DNA of 64,000 nucleotides from an uncultured Magnetospirillum sp. (GTDB lineage Bacteria; Pseudomonadota; Alphaproteobacteria; Rhodospirillales; Magnetospirillaceae), in contig NZ_CAINTR010000019.1 in the NCBI RefSeq assembly GCF_903853455.1, forward strand, positions 1 to 64,000. The letters are read 5' to 3'. The position numbers and the translations under genes are program-made. The first letter of the stretch is position 1; every line of letters starts with the position of its first letter. Below the pieces are notes generated by a model. The model was not told the DNA's origin, made no database searches, and saw only the letters and a list, made by a program, of their open reading frames with translations. Shown one piece after another: positions 9,077 to 19,030 of this stretch.

Positions 9077-9559
9077 ATGGTTGCCGAACGTAGACCCGGT
9101 TGGTGGTATCCCTACATCTTCGTGGCCTTCTTCGTCCTGGTTCTGCTGGTGAACCTCACCATGGCCTATTTCGCCACCTCGACCTTCTCCGGGCTGACGA
9201 ACGACCATGCCTACGAGGCGGGGCTGGCCTACAACCGGACCCTGGAGGCGGCGCGCAAGCAGGAGGAGATGGGCTGGACGGTCGACAGCACCATCGACCC
9301 CGAAGCCAATCACGGCGCCCATATCACGGTCAGCTATCGTGATCGCAATGGCAAGCCGGTGGACGACCTGACGGTGCGGGCCACGCTGATCCGCCCCACC
9401 GCCAAGGGCCATGACCGCGAGGTCGTGCTGGCCCGGGTGGCGCCGGGCACCTACGCCACCGCCCAGGAGATGCCGCTGTCGGGAATCTGGGACATGACCG
9501 TGATCGCCCAAGGCGGCGGTTCCGCCTATACCCTGGCGCGGCGCATCATCGTTCCGTGA
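9077..9559 (+). CDS. ccoH: cbb3 oxidase assembly protein CcoH/FixH
   Basis: 160 residues. A single N-terminal membrane helix (WWYPYIFVAFFVLVLLVNLT region) is followed by a periplasmic domain containing the family pattern TNDHAYEAGLAYNRTLEAA and a beta-rich part ending RRIIVP. FixH/CcoH interacts with the copper ATPase CcoI and is needed for oxidase maturation. It begins six bases after ccoG and lies in the canonical ccoGHIS order. Confidence 0.94.
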   Translation: MVAERRPGWWYPYIFVAFFVLVLLVNLTMAYFATSTFSGLTNDHAYEAGLAYNRTLEAARKQEEMGWTVDSTIDPEANHGAHITVSYRDRNGKPVDDLTVRATLIRPTAKGHDREVVLARVAPGTYATAQEMPLSGIWDMTVIAQGGGSAYTLARRIIVP

Positions 9560-9580
9560 ACCGACGCGCTTTCGCTTCCT

Positions 9581-9698
9581 CCCTCTCCCTGAGGGAGAGG
9601 GGCGGGGTGAGGGGGAATTGGGGCAACGGAACCGCTGCTTGGGTTGAGGCTTTACCCCCTCACCCGGCCTTCGGCCACCCTCTCCCTCAGGGAGAGGG
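9581..9698. repeat. Paired CCCTCTCCC palindromes in inverted orientation
   Basis: Two hairpins (CCCTCTCCCTGAGGGAGAGGG at 9581-9601, and a matching one at about 9677-9698) flank a spacer. The extended arms, through GGGGTGAGGGGG and CCCCCTCACCC, are inverted copies of each other. This REP-like unit sits inside the ccoGHIS cluster between ccoH and ccoI and is related to the ends of the DUF559 cassette at 18.5-19.0 kb. Confidence 0.75.
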
Positions 9699-9728
9699 AA
9701 TACCCTGCCCGGCATCAGAGAGTTCCTC

Positions 9729-12065
9729 ATGACCGAAATCTGCCTGCATTGCGGTAGTGCCATTCCCGCCGACATGGCCGGAGGGTTCTGCTGTCACGGC
9801 TGCGAGGGGGCCTATGCCCTGGTCCAGGATCTGGGCCTGGAGCAGTATTACAGCCGCCGCAGCGTCGATCCCGCCGCCCGGCCGTTGCGCCCCGCCGACG
9901 ACGCCGCCCAGGTCCATGACTTCACCGCCCATGTCACCACCGACGACAAGGGCGAATCCAGCCTGCACCTGATGATCGAGGGGCTGCATTGCGGCGCCTG
10001 CATCTGGCTGATCGAATCGCTGCTCAACCGCCAGAAGGGGGTCACCTGGGCGCGGGTCAACATGACCACCCGCCGTCTGGTGGTGCGCTGGCGGGCCGGG
10101 GAAGCCGAGCCCGCCGACCTGCTGGCGCCGGTTCTGGCGGTGGGCTACCGGCTGGTGCCCTACGACCCCGAGCGCCTGGGGATGGAGACCCAGCGCCAGG
10201 AGAAGGAACTGCTCCGCGCCCTGGCGGTAGCCGGCTTCGCCGCCAGCAACGTCATGCTGCTGTCGGTGTCGGTGTGGGCCGGTCACTTCTCCTACATGGG
10301 GCCGGCGACGCGCGGGCTGATGCATTGGGTCTCGGCGCTGGTGGCCTTGCCGGCGGTGGCGTGGTGCATCCGCCCCTTCGCCCGCTCGGCGGTCTCGGCC
10401 TTGCGGGCCGGGCGCACCAACATGGACGTGCCCATTTCCATCGGCGTCACCCTGGCCTGCCTGATGAGCCTGTGGGAGACCATTCACGGCGGCGAATACG
10501 CCTATTTCGATTCCGCCATCACCTTGCTGTTCTTCCTGCTGATCGGCCGCTACCTGGATTCGCGGGCGCGTGGCCGGGCGCGGAGTACGGTGGAGCATCT
10601 GCTGGCCCTGGACGCCACCGCCGTGACGGTGGTGGAGGCGGACGGCACCCACCGGCTGGTGCCGCCCCACAAGGCCGTGGCCGGCGCCACGGTGCTGGTG
10701 GCGGCGGGCGAGCGGATCGGCGTCGACGGGACGATCCAAGACGGCGTTTCCGACGTGGACACCGCCCTGCTGACCGGCGAAAGCGTGCCGGTCCAGGTGG
10801 GGGTGGGGGCGCAGGTGTTCGCCGGCACCATCAATCTGTCGGGGCCGTTGCGGCTGGTGGTGAGCGCGGTGGGCGAGCGCACCCTGCTGGCCGAGATCGT
10901 CCGCATGATGGAAGTGGCCGAGCAGGGCCGCGCCCGCTATGTCGCCCTGGCCGACCGGGTGTCGCGCTGGTATGCGCCGGTGGTTCATCTGGCGGCGCTG
11001 CTGACCTTCACCGGCTGGACGCTGTTCGGCGACGCGCCCTGGCAGGTGGCTTTGCTCTACGCGGTGGCGGTGCTGATCATCACCTGCCCCTGCGCCCTGG
11101 CGCTGGCGGTGCCGGTGGTCCAGGTGATCGGCTCCGGGCGCTTGCTGCGCCAGGGGATCCTGGTCAAGTCGGCCACCGCGCTGGAGCGCTTCGCCGATGC
11201 CGACACGGTGGTGTTCGACAAGACCGGCACCCTGACCCTGGGCAAGCCGCAACTGGTGCGGGACGGCAGTTGGAGCGACGCCGACCTGATCCAGGCGGCC
11301 GGACTGGCCTTGGCTTCCAAGCATCCCTTGGCCCGAGCCCTGGCGGCGGCGGCTCCCGCGGCCCGGCTGATCGACGGCGTCGCCGAAATTCCCGGCCAGG
11401 GGTTGGAGATCGCCGGCAGCCTGCGCCTGGGCAGCCGCAAATTCGTCGGCGTCGCCGACGACGGTATGGTCGAAGGGCCGGAACTGTGGCTGGCGCGGCT
11501 GGGGGCGGCTCCGCTCCGCTTCGCCTTCACCGACGCGCCCCGGCCCGACGCCGGGGCGGTGGTGGTGGCGCTCAAGGCCATGGGGATGGCGGTGGAGCTG
11601 CTGTCCGGCGACCGTCCCGCCACGGCGGCCAAGGTGGCGGCCGAGCTGGGCATCGACCAGTGGCGGGCCGGCTGCACCCCCGCCGAGAAATGCGCCCGCC
11701 TCACCGAGCTGGCGCAAGCCGGCCGCAAGGTGCTGATGATCGGCGACGGCCTCAACGACGCCCCGGCGCTGGCGGCGGCGCATGTCTCCATGTCGCCGTC
11801 CTCGGCGGTGGACATCAGCCAGATCGCCGCCGACGTGGTGTTCCAGGGCGCCCGTCTGGCGCCGGTGGTCGAAACCCTGGAGGTGGCGCGCAAATCCCGC
11901 GTCCTGGTGAAGCAGAATTTCGTTCTGGCGCTGGGCTACAACGTCTTCACGGTCCCTCTGGCGGTGGCGGGATTGGTGACCCCCCTCATCGCCGCGATTG
12001 CCATGTCTACCTCGTCGCTGGTAGTAATTGGGAACGCCCTGCGTCTGTCCCGCCGAAGAGGCTAA
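9729..12065 (+). CDS. ccoI: Copper-translocating P1B-type ATPase CcoI/FixI
   Basis: 778 residues. It begins with a cysteine-rich zinc-ribbon-like segment (CLHCGSAIP...GFCCHGCEGAY), then a heavy-metal-associated domain with C88-GA-C91. The membrane and ATPase parts carry the transport motif CPC (Cys453-Pro-Cys455), the actuator motif TGES, phosphorylation site D497-KTGT and the hinge GDGLNDAP. CcoI exports copper to the periplasm for the CuB site of cbb3 oxidase. Location between ccoH and ccoS distinguishes it from general copper-efflux ATPases. Confidence 0.96.
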   Translation: MTEICLHCGSAIPADMAGGFCCHGCEGAYALVQDLGLEQYYSRRSVDPAARPLRPADDAAQVHDFTAHVTTDDKGESSLHLMIEGLHCGACIWLIESLLNRQKGVTWARVNMTTRRLVVRWRAGEAEPADLLAPVLAVGYRLVPYDPERLGMETQRQEKELLRALAVAGFAASNVMLLSVSVWAGHFSYMGPATRGLMHWVSALVALPAVAWCIRPFARSAVSALRAGRTNMDVPISIGVTLACLMSLWETIHGGEYAYFDSAITLLFFLLIGRYLDSRARGRARSTVEHLLALDATAVTVVEADGTHRLVPPHKAVAGATVLVAAGERIGVDGTIQDGVSDVDTALLTGESVPVQVGVGAQVFAGTINLSGPLRLVVSAVGERTLLAEIVRMMEVAEQGRARYVALADRVSRWYAPVVHLAALLTFTGWTLFGDAPWQVALLYAVAVLIITCPCALALAVPVVQVIGSGRLLRQGILVKSATALERFADADTVVFDKTGTLTLGKPQLVRDGSWSDADLIQAAGLALASKHPLARALAAAAPAARLIDGVAEIPGQGLEIAGSLRLGSRKFVGVADDGMVEGPELWLARLGAAPLRFAFTDAPRPDAGAVVVALKAMGMAVELLSGDRPATAAKVAAELGIDQWRAGCTPAEKCARLTELAQAGRKVLMIGDGLNDAPALAAAHVSMSPSSAVDISQIAADVVFQGARLAPVVETLEVARKSRVLVKQNFVLALGYNVFTVPLAVAGLVTPLIAAIAMSTSSLVVIGNALRLSRRRG

Positions 12066-12078
12066 GCCGGAGAGGCTA

Positions 12079-12243
12079 TTGGATAATCTGTTGATGCTGA
12101 TCCCCGTGGCCCTGGGTTTGGGCTTCCTGGGATTACTCGGGTTCCTGTGGGCCATGAAGTCGGGTCAGTTCGATGACCTCGACGGTGCGGCGCATCGCAT
12201 TCTGTTCGACGAAGACGACCAGCCGCCGAAGCGCAAGGTCTGA
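12079..12243 (+). CDS. ccoS: cbb3 oxidase maturation protein CcoS
   Basis: 54-residue protein starting at TTG with CCGGAGAGG just upstream. It has one N-terminal membrane helix (LMLIPVALGLGFLGLLGFLW) and the family signature WAMKSGQFDDLDGAAHRIL. CcoS is needed for cofactor insertion into the oxidase. An ATG five codons downstream is possible, but the TTG is in the position expected for the family. It is 13 bases after ccoI and six bases before fnr. Confidence 0.93.
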   Translation: MDNLLMLIPVALGLGFLGLLGFLWAMKSGQFDDLDGAAHRILFDEDDQPPKRKV

Positions 12244-12249
12244 TGCGGA

Positions 12250-13008
12250 ATGGGTAGCTTGCACATGCCCCCCCTCGACTTCGACGGCCACAAGCTCGAA
12301 CACGTCGCCGACCTCAAGTCGCCGAGCTGCCGCAACTGCGACATCGTGCGGGAAATCGCCTTCTGCGCCGACCTGTCCCATGACGAGGTCAAGCGGCTGG
12401 CCACGGTGCGCTGCCACGCCGCGCTGCCCGCCTCCTACACCGTGTTCCGCGAAGGCGATCTGGTCGACAACGTCTACTCCATCTCCAACGGCGCGGTGAA
12501 GCTGTACAAGCTGCTGCCCGACGGACGGCGCCAGATCATCGGCTTCCTGTTCTCGGGCGACATCTTCGGGCTGGGCACCGATGACGGCTATTGCTACACC
12601 GCCGAGACCATCACCCCCACCCAGCTCTGTCGGTTCGGCCACCGCAAGCTGGATTCGCTGATGGAGGCGATTCCCCGGTTGGAGCGCCGCATGTTCAGCA
12701 TGGCGGTCCGCGATCTGGTGGCGGCGCAGGAGCAGATGCTGCTGCTGGGGCGCAAGACGGCGCGGGAGAAGGTGGCGACCTTCCTGGTCAAGCTGGCGCA
12801 GCGCGCCGCCAAGATCGGCCATTCCCCCTCCGAGGTGGCGCTGCCCATGAGCCGCGCCGACATCGCCGATTATCTCGGCCTGACCATCGAGACGGTCAGC
12901 CGGACCTTCACCCAGCTCAAGCGCGACAACATCATCGGCCTGCCGGCATCGGGGCATTGCCTGCTGAACGACTGGCAAGCGTTGAAGGAAATGGCGGAAG
13001 GGGCATGA
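12250..13008 (+). CDS. fnr: Fnr-type oxygen-sensing transcriptional regulator (Crp/Fnr family)
   Basis: 252 residues. An N-terminal cluster C27-RN-C30-(8)-C39 plus a later Cys in PTQLCRFGHR are the four candidate ligands of an oxygen-labile [4Fe-4S] cluster. A cyclic-nucleotide-like beta roll with FLFSGDIFGLG follows, then a long dimerisation helix and a DNA-binding helix-turn-helix with recognition helix TIETVSRTFTQLK (the E-SR pattern that reads TTGAT). It ends the cco cluster and most likely activates it through the box at 4005. An alternative start is at codon 6. Confidence 0.93.
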   Translation: MGSLHMPPLDFDGHKLEHVADLKSPSCRNCDIVREIAFCADLSHDEVKRLATVRCHAALPASYTVFREGDLVDNVYSISNGAVKLYKLLPDGRRQIIGFLFSGDIFGLGTDDGYCYTAETITPTQLCRFGHRKLDSLMEAIPRLERRMFSMAVRDLVAAQEQMLLLGRKTAREKVATFLVKLAQRAAKIGHSPSEVALPMSRADIADYLGLTIETVSRTFTQLKRDNIIGLPASGHCLLNDWQALKEMAEGA

Positions 13009-13085
13009 CCGGTGAGAGCAAGCATCGCGAGCGCCCGGAGCCAGGGGCGCGGACATGCCGGCCCGGCGTTTGAGGGACATGAACA

Positions 13086-13910
13086 ATGAGCGTTGAAGTC
13101 AAGACCAAGCGGGTGACCACCCGCGACATCCGCGCCCGCAAGGGGGCCGAGCCGCTGGTGGTGCTGACCGCCTATACCGCGCCCATCGCCCGCCTCCTCG
13201 ATCCCCATTGCGACGTCCTGCTGGTGGGCGATTCGCTGGGCATGGTGGTCTACGGCATGGACACCACCCTGGGGGTGACGCTGGACATGATGATCAACCA
13301 CGGCCGCGCCGTGGTGAAATCGTCGTCCCATGCCTGCGTGGTGGTCGACATGCCGTTCGGCAGCTATCAGGAAAGCCGCGAACAGGCCTTCCGCAACAGC
13401 GCCCGTGTCATGGTCGAGACCGGCTGCGCCGCCGTCAAGCTGGAGGGCGGCCGCGAACTGGCCGACACCATCCGCTTTCTCACCGAGCGTGGCGTGCCGG
13501 TGATGGCCCATATCGGCCTCAAGCCCCAGGCGGTTCATACCGCCGGCGGCTTCCGCGCCCAGGGGCGGGTCGAGGCCGAGGCCAACGCCATCCGCGCCGA
13601 CGCCCGCGCCATCACCGAGGCCGGCGCCTTCGCCGTGGTGGTCGAGGGCACGGTGGAGCCGGTGGCCCGGGCGCTGTCGGCGGAGATTTCCATTCCCACC
13701 ATCGGCATCGGCGCCTCGCCGGCCTGCGACGGCCAGGTGCTGGTGATCGACGACGTGCTGGGGCTGTTCGACGATTTCACTCCCAAATTCGTCAAGCGCT
13801 TCGCCGATCTGCGCCCCCTCATCACCCAGGCGGTGGAAGCCTATGCCGCCGAGGTCAAGGCGCGCAGCTTCCCCGCTCCCGAACACTGCTTCGGTTTGCC
13901 CAAGAAATGA
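13086..13910 (+). CDS. panB: 3-methyl-2-oxobutanoate hydroxymethyltransferase
   Basis: 274 residues, full length. PanB makes ketopantoate from 2-oxoisovalerate and methylene-tetrahydrofolate, the first step of pantothenate synthesis, in the cytoplasm. Family blocks seen are [33 protein letters not shown] (metal-binding Asp), [32 protein letters not shown] and [15 protein letters not shown]. It is translationally coupled to panC by an ATGA overlap. Confidence 0.96.
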   Translation: MSVEVKTKRVTTRDIRARKGAEPLVVLTAYTAPIARLLDPHCDVLLVGDSLGMVVYGMDTTLGVTLDMMINHGRAVVKSSSHACVVVDMPFGSYQESREQAFRNSARVMVETGCAAVKLEGGRELADTIRFLTERGVPVMAHIGLKPQAVHTAGGFRAQGRVEAEANAIRADARAITEAGAFAVVVEGTVEPVARALSAEISIPTIGIGASPACDGQVLVIDDVLGLFDDFTPKFVKRFADLRPLITQAVEAYAAEVKARSFPAPEHCFGLPKK

Positions 13911-14770
13911 CCGCCGAACTCGACATCGTCCGCTCGGTGGCGGAACTGCGGGCGCGGGTCAAGTACTGGCGCGACCAGGGCCTGACCATCGCGCTGGTTC
14001 CCACCATGGGCGCGCTGCATCAGGGCCATCTGTCGCTGGTGACCAAGGCGCTGGAGCATGCCGACCGGGTGGTGGCCTCGGTGTTCGTCAACCCGACCCA
14101 GTTCGGCCCCAACGAGGATTTCTCCCGCTATCCCCGCCAGGAAGAGCGTGACGCCGCGCTGTTGGAGGGGGCCGGCTGCCATCTGCTGTTCGCGCCCACC
14201 GTCACCGAGATGTACCCGGACGGCTTCGCCACCACCGTCACGGTGGCCGGGGTAGCGGACGGCTTGTGCGGCACGGTGCGGCCCGGCCATTTCGCCGGGG
14301 TCGCCACCGTGGTGACCAAGCTGCTGTTGCAGGCGCTGCCCGACGTGGCAGTGTTCGGCGAGAAGGACTGGCAGCAGTTGGCGGTGATCCGCCGTTTCGC
14401 CCGCGACCTCGACATACCGGTCGGTATCGTCGGTGCCCCGACCCTACGCGAGGCCGACGGCTTGGCGCTGTCGTCGCGCAACGCCTATATGACGCCCGAG
14501 GAACGCGCCATCGCCCCCTGGCTGAAGCGGGGACTGGACGGGGTGGCCGACGGCTTAAGGGCGGGGGCCTCGGCCGCCGATCTGTGCCCCAAGGCCATCG
14601 ACGGCCTGCTGAAGGCCGGCTTCGCCTCGGTTGACTACCTGGAAGTCCGCGACGCCGAGACCCTGGCGCCGGTGGACAAACTCGACCGACCGGTCCGTAT
14701 CCTCGTCGCCGCCCGGCTGGGCAAGACAAGGCTGATCGACAACATCGGGGTGGTTCCGGCAAGCCGCTGA
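13907..14770 (+). CDS. panC: Pantothenate synthetase (pantoate--beta-alanine ligase)
   Basis: 287 residues. PanC condenses pantoate and beta-alanine using ATP. The HIGH-like signature [15 protein letters not shown], the motif [30 protein letters not shown] and the KMSKS-like loop LSSRNAYM are all present. The ATG overlaps the panB stop (ATGA), which fixes the start. No terminator is visible before the convergent EamA gene apart from the repeat at 14790. Confidence 0.96.
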   Translation: MTAELDIVRSVAELRARVKYWRDQGLTIALVPTMGALHQGHLSLVTKALEHADRVVASVFVNPTQFGPNEDFSRYPRQEERDAALLEGAGCHLLFAPTVTEMYPDGFATTVTVAGVADGLCGTVRPGHFAGVATVVTKLLLQALPDVAVFGEKDWQQLAVIRRFARDLDIPVGIVGAPTLREADGLALSSRNAYMTPEERAIAPWLKRGLDGVADGLRAGASAADLCPKAIDGLLKAGFASVDYLEVRDAETLAPVDKLDRPVRILVAARLGKTRLIDNIGVVPASR

Positions 14771-14789
14771 CGTGACTTGCCTCATTTCG

Positions 14790-14888
14790 CGTCCCTCAAT
14801 CGCCGGGCGCCGCCTCCGGCGGCTTGGCTCTCGCGCCATGGGGCGCGGCGGCCCTTGGCCTTGCCTCCGAACGAATTCGGTCGTCGGG
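14790..14888 (-). repeat. 3'-end repeat element, copy 2
   Basis: On the minus strand it starts within ten bases of the EamA gene stop: a small CCGAA-TTCG-TTCGG hairpin, then GGCAAGGCCAAGGGCCGCCG, a CGCGCCCCATGGCGCG hairpin, AGAGCCAAGC and CGCCCGGCGATTGAGGGACG. It is the same family and orientation relative to the upstream gene as the copies at 2574-2687 and 35932-36045. Confidence 0.75.
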
Positions 14889-14889
14889 A

Positions 14890-15789
14890 TCAACCCCGCC
14901 GCCGGTTCACCAGCCAGATTCCCGCAGCCACCAGGGTCATGGCGGCGGCGAGGAAGGGGGTGATGCGCTCGCCCAGCAGCCCGGCTCCGAACAGCATGCC
15001 GAACAGCGGCGTCAGGAACGAGAACGCCGACAGCTTGGTGGCGGGATAGCGGGTGATCAGCCAGAACCAGATCAGGTAGGAGGCGAAGGCCACCACCACG
15101 ATCTGCAAGGCCAGCGAGGCCCAGGTCAAGGCGGTGGGATGGGTGAAGCCCTTCTCGCCCAGCGCCACCGAGACCAGCGGCAGCAGCACCGCCGAGACCG
15201 CCAGTTGATAGAACAGGGTCTTGCTGGCCCGGATGGTGCTCAGCCGGCTGACCCGCATCAGCACGGTGGTGCCGCCCCACAGCACCGCCGCCGCCAGCAG
15301 CATGGAATCCCCCAGGATCTGTTTCCCGCTGGGCAGCGACAGGTTCTCGCCGAAGGCCAGGACCACGCCGGCGAAGGCCGAGAGCAGCCCCGCCACCTGC
15401 CAGCGGTTGAGGCGTTCGCTCGGCATCAGCAGATGCATGCCCAACGCCACCACGAAGGGCGCGGTATAGAGGAACACCACCGCCCGCGACGCCGGGGTGT
15501 AGTCCAGCCCCCAGAAGATCAGGGCGAACTCGCTGGCGAACATCAGCCCGGAGATCAGTCCGGCCGGAAGCGAGCCGTCCCGGTCGAACAGTGGAACGCG
15601 GCGCCAGCGCGACCAGCCCCACAGCAGGACCGCCGCTCCGGCCGAGCGCAAGCCCGCCTGAAGCACCGGCGAGATGCCGGCATTGGCCAGTTTGATCGCC
15701 ACCTGATTGAGGCCCCACAGGGCGCACAGCCCCACCATCAGCCCCATGGCCAGGGCGTCGAGATGGAGGTGGCGCTGCGGCGTCACCAT
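14890..15789 (-). CDS. DMT-superfamily transporter (two EamA domains)
   Basis: 299 residues with about ten membrane helices arranged as two EamA repeats; the N-terminus MGLMVGLCALWGLNQVAIKL and the internal FLTPLFGMLFGAGLLGERIT are typical. Family members export amino acids or other metabolites; the substrate is unknown here. It stands alone between panBC (convergent) and yejF (same strand, 109 bases away). Confidence 0.85.
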   Translation of the reverse strand: MVTPQRHLHLDALAMGLMVGLCALWGLNQVAIKLANAGISPVLQAGLRSAGAAVLLWGWSRWRRVPLFDRDGSLPAGLISGLMFASEFALIFWGLDYTPASRAVVFLYTAPFVVALGMHLLMPSERLNRWQVAGLLSAFAGVVLAFGENLSLPSGKQILGDSMLLAAAVLWGGTTVLMRVSRLSTIRASKTLFYQLAVSAVLLPLVSVALGEKGFTHPTALTWASLALQIVVVAFASYLIWFWLITRYPATKLSAFSFLTPLFGMLFGAGLLGERITPFLAAAMTLVAAGIWLVNRRRG

Positions 15790-15843
15790 AGCTCTCGCGG
15801 GGCTCCCGCCCCGGCCTTGGTTTTATGACGAGAATCAAAGGGG

Positions 15844-15893
15844 GTTTGGGGCATTGCCCCAAATGGGTTCGGGCGATCGCCCGATAAGACGCC
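15844..15893. terminator. Two hairpins downstream of yejF
   Basis: TTTGGGGCA/TGCCCCAAA and TCGGGCGATCGCCCGA lie side by side in the 109-base gap after the yejF stop. They could end the yej transcript; no long U-run is present, so termination is uncertain. Confidence 0.4.
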
Positions 15894-15898
15894 GGCGA

Positions 15899-17508
<1,610 letters not shown>

Positions 17509-17512
<4 letters not shown>

Positions 17513-18537
17513 GAGGTTGTCTTTCGGGGATCGAAGGCGTCGCGCACCGCCTCGCCGACGAAGACCAGCAGCGACAGCAGGGCGGCGACGGTGATGAAGC
17601 CGGTGAGGCCCAGCCAGGGGGCCTGAAGGTTCTCCTTGCCCTGGCGCAGCAGGTCGCCCAGCGAGGCCGAACCGGGCGGCAACCCTAAGCCGAGGAAGTC
17701 CAGCGCGGTCAGCGACACGATGGAGGAGCTAAGGATGAACGGCATGAAGGTCAGCGTCGCCACCATGGCGTTGGGCAGGACGTGGCGGACCATGATGCGG
17801 CTGTCCGACATGCCCAGGGTGCGGGCGGCGCGCACATAGTCGAAATTGCGCGCCCGCAGGAATTCGGCACGCACCACGCCGACCAGATTGGTCCAGGAGA
17901 ACGCCACCAGGACCAGAAGCAGGCTCCAGAAGCCCGGCTTGATGATGCTGGCGATGATGATCAGGATCAGCAACTCGGGCAGCCCACCCCAGATTTCCAG
18001 GAAGCGCTGGAACACCAGATCGATCTTGCCGCCGAAATAGCCCTGCACCGCTCCGGCGGCGACGCCGACCACCGTGCTGACCAGGGTGAGCGCCAGACCG
18101 AACAGGATGGACAGCCTGAGGCCGTAGATCAGCCGGGCCAGCACGTCGCGGCCCTGGTCGTCGGTGCCCAGCCAGTTGGCGGCCGAGGGCGGCGCCGGAT
18201 GGGGGACGGTGCTTTCGTAATTGATGGCGCGGTAGTCGAAATGGATGGGCGGCCACAACGCCCAGCCATGCTCGGCGATCTTGGCGACGATATAGGGGTC
18301 GCGGTAATCGGCGTAGGTCAGGAAGTCGCCGCCAAAGGTGACCTCGGGATAGTCCTTGAGGATGGGGGCGTACAGCGCCCCGTCATAGCGGACCAGGATG
18401 GGGCGGTCATTGGCCACCAACTCGGCCGCCAGGGTCAGACCGAACAGGGCGAGGAAGATCCACAAGCTGAAGAAGCCGCGACGATTGCGGCAAAAGGCGT
18501 CCAGGCGGCGGCGGTCGAGTGGGGTGAGAGTCATCAT
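17509..18537 (-). CDS. yejE: Peptide ABC transporter permease
   Basis: 342 residues. Five to six membrane helices, with an N-terminal OppC-type segment (RRGFFSLWIFLALFGLTLAA), a large periplasmic loop after helix 1 and the transporter EAA-like loop near VRAARTLGMSDSRIMVRHVLPN. It forms the membrane channel with YejB. It overlaps yejF by four bases. In most genomes it directly follows yejB; here 493 bases holding a DUF559 cassette lie between. The start could also be the second Met. Confidence 0.92.
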
Positions 18538-18538
18538 A

Positions 18539-18601
18539 GCCCCTCTCCCGCTTGCGGGAGAGGGAGGGGCCCGAAGCGAAGCTTTGGGAGGGTGAGGGAC
18601 T
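18539..18601. repeat. Left inverted-repeat end of the DUF559 cassette
   Basis: The end contains a CCCCTCTCCCGCTTGCGGGAGAGGG hairpin region, then GGGGCCCGAAGC and TTGGGAGGGTGAGGGAC. Its reverse complement aligns with 18949-19008 over about 60 bases with a few mismatches. It starts two bases upstream of the yejE start codon. Confidence 0.75.
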
Positions 18602-18620
18602 TGCTGCTATCCTTCCCGCC

Positions 18621-18992
18621 ATGCCCAATCGCCAAGCGCGCCAACTGCGAACCACCTTGACCGATGCCGAACGTCGGCTGTGGTCGGCTTTGCGCGGACG
18701 GCGTCTGGAAGGTTATAAGTTCCGGCGGCAGCATCCGCTCGGTCCATTCATCCTCGATTTCGCCTGCGTCGCCCACAGCCTCGTCATCGAGGTCGATGGC
18801 GGACAGCATGCCGATAGTGAGTCCGACCGTCGCCGGACGGCATGGCTGGAGGGTCAAGGCTGGCGGGTGCTTCGATTCTGGAATAATGAGGTCCTGGCCA
18901 ATACCGATGGCGTGGTCGATACCGTTCTGGAGGCATTGAAGGCCCCTCACCCTCCCAGCCCTTGCGGGCTGGGCCCCCCCCTCTCCCACTGA
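18621..18992 (+). CDS. DUF559 (Vsr-like) endonuclease-domain protein in an inverted-repeat cassette
   Basis: 123 residues. The pattern LTDAERRLWSALRGRRLEGY, then FRRQHPLGPFILDF and IEVDGGQH, is the DUF559 fold related to very-short-patch-repair nucleases. Asp46 and Glu57-x-Asp59 are candidate metal ligands of a PD-(D/E)XK site. The last ~15 codons run into the right inverted repeat. It is coded opposite to the yej genes and splits yejB from yejE. The biological role of DUF559 proteins is not established; nuclease activity is inferred from fold. Confidence 0.82.
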   Translation: MPNRQARQLRTTLTDAERRLWSALRGRRLEGYKFRRQHPLGPFILDFACVAHSLVIEVDGGQHADSESDRRRTAWLEGQGWRVLRFWNNEVLANTDGVVDTVLEALKAPHPPSPCGLGPPLSH

Positions 18993-19008
18993 CGCGGGAG
19001 AGGGGTTA
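18949..19008. repeat. Right inverted-repeat end of the DUF559 cassette
   Basis: CCCCTCACCCTCCCAGCCC, then a CCCTTGCGGGCTGGGC stem and CCCTCTCCC...GGGAGAGGGG: an imperfect inverted copy of 18539-18601. It includes the last codons of the DUF559 gene. Confidence 0.75.
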
Positions 19009-19030
19009 AACGGAATCCGCTTCATCTCCA

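Noticed and set aside
9687-12155. Long minus-strand frame opposite ccoI
   Set aside because: His/Gln/Arg-rich composition typical of reverse frames of GC-rich genes; the plus strand encodes a complete P1B ATPase.
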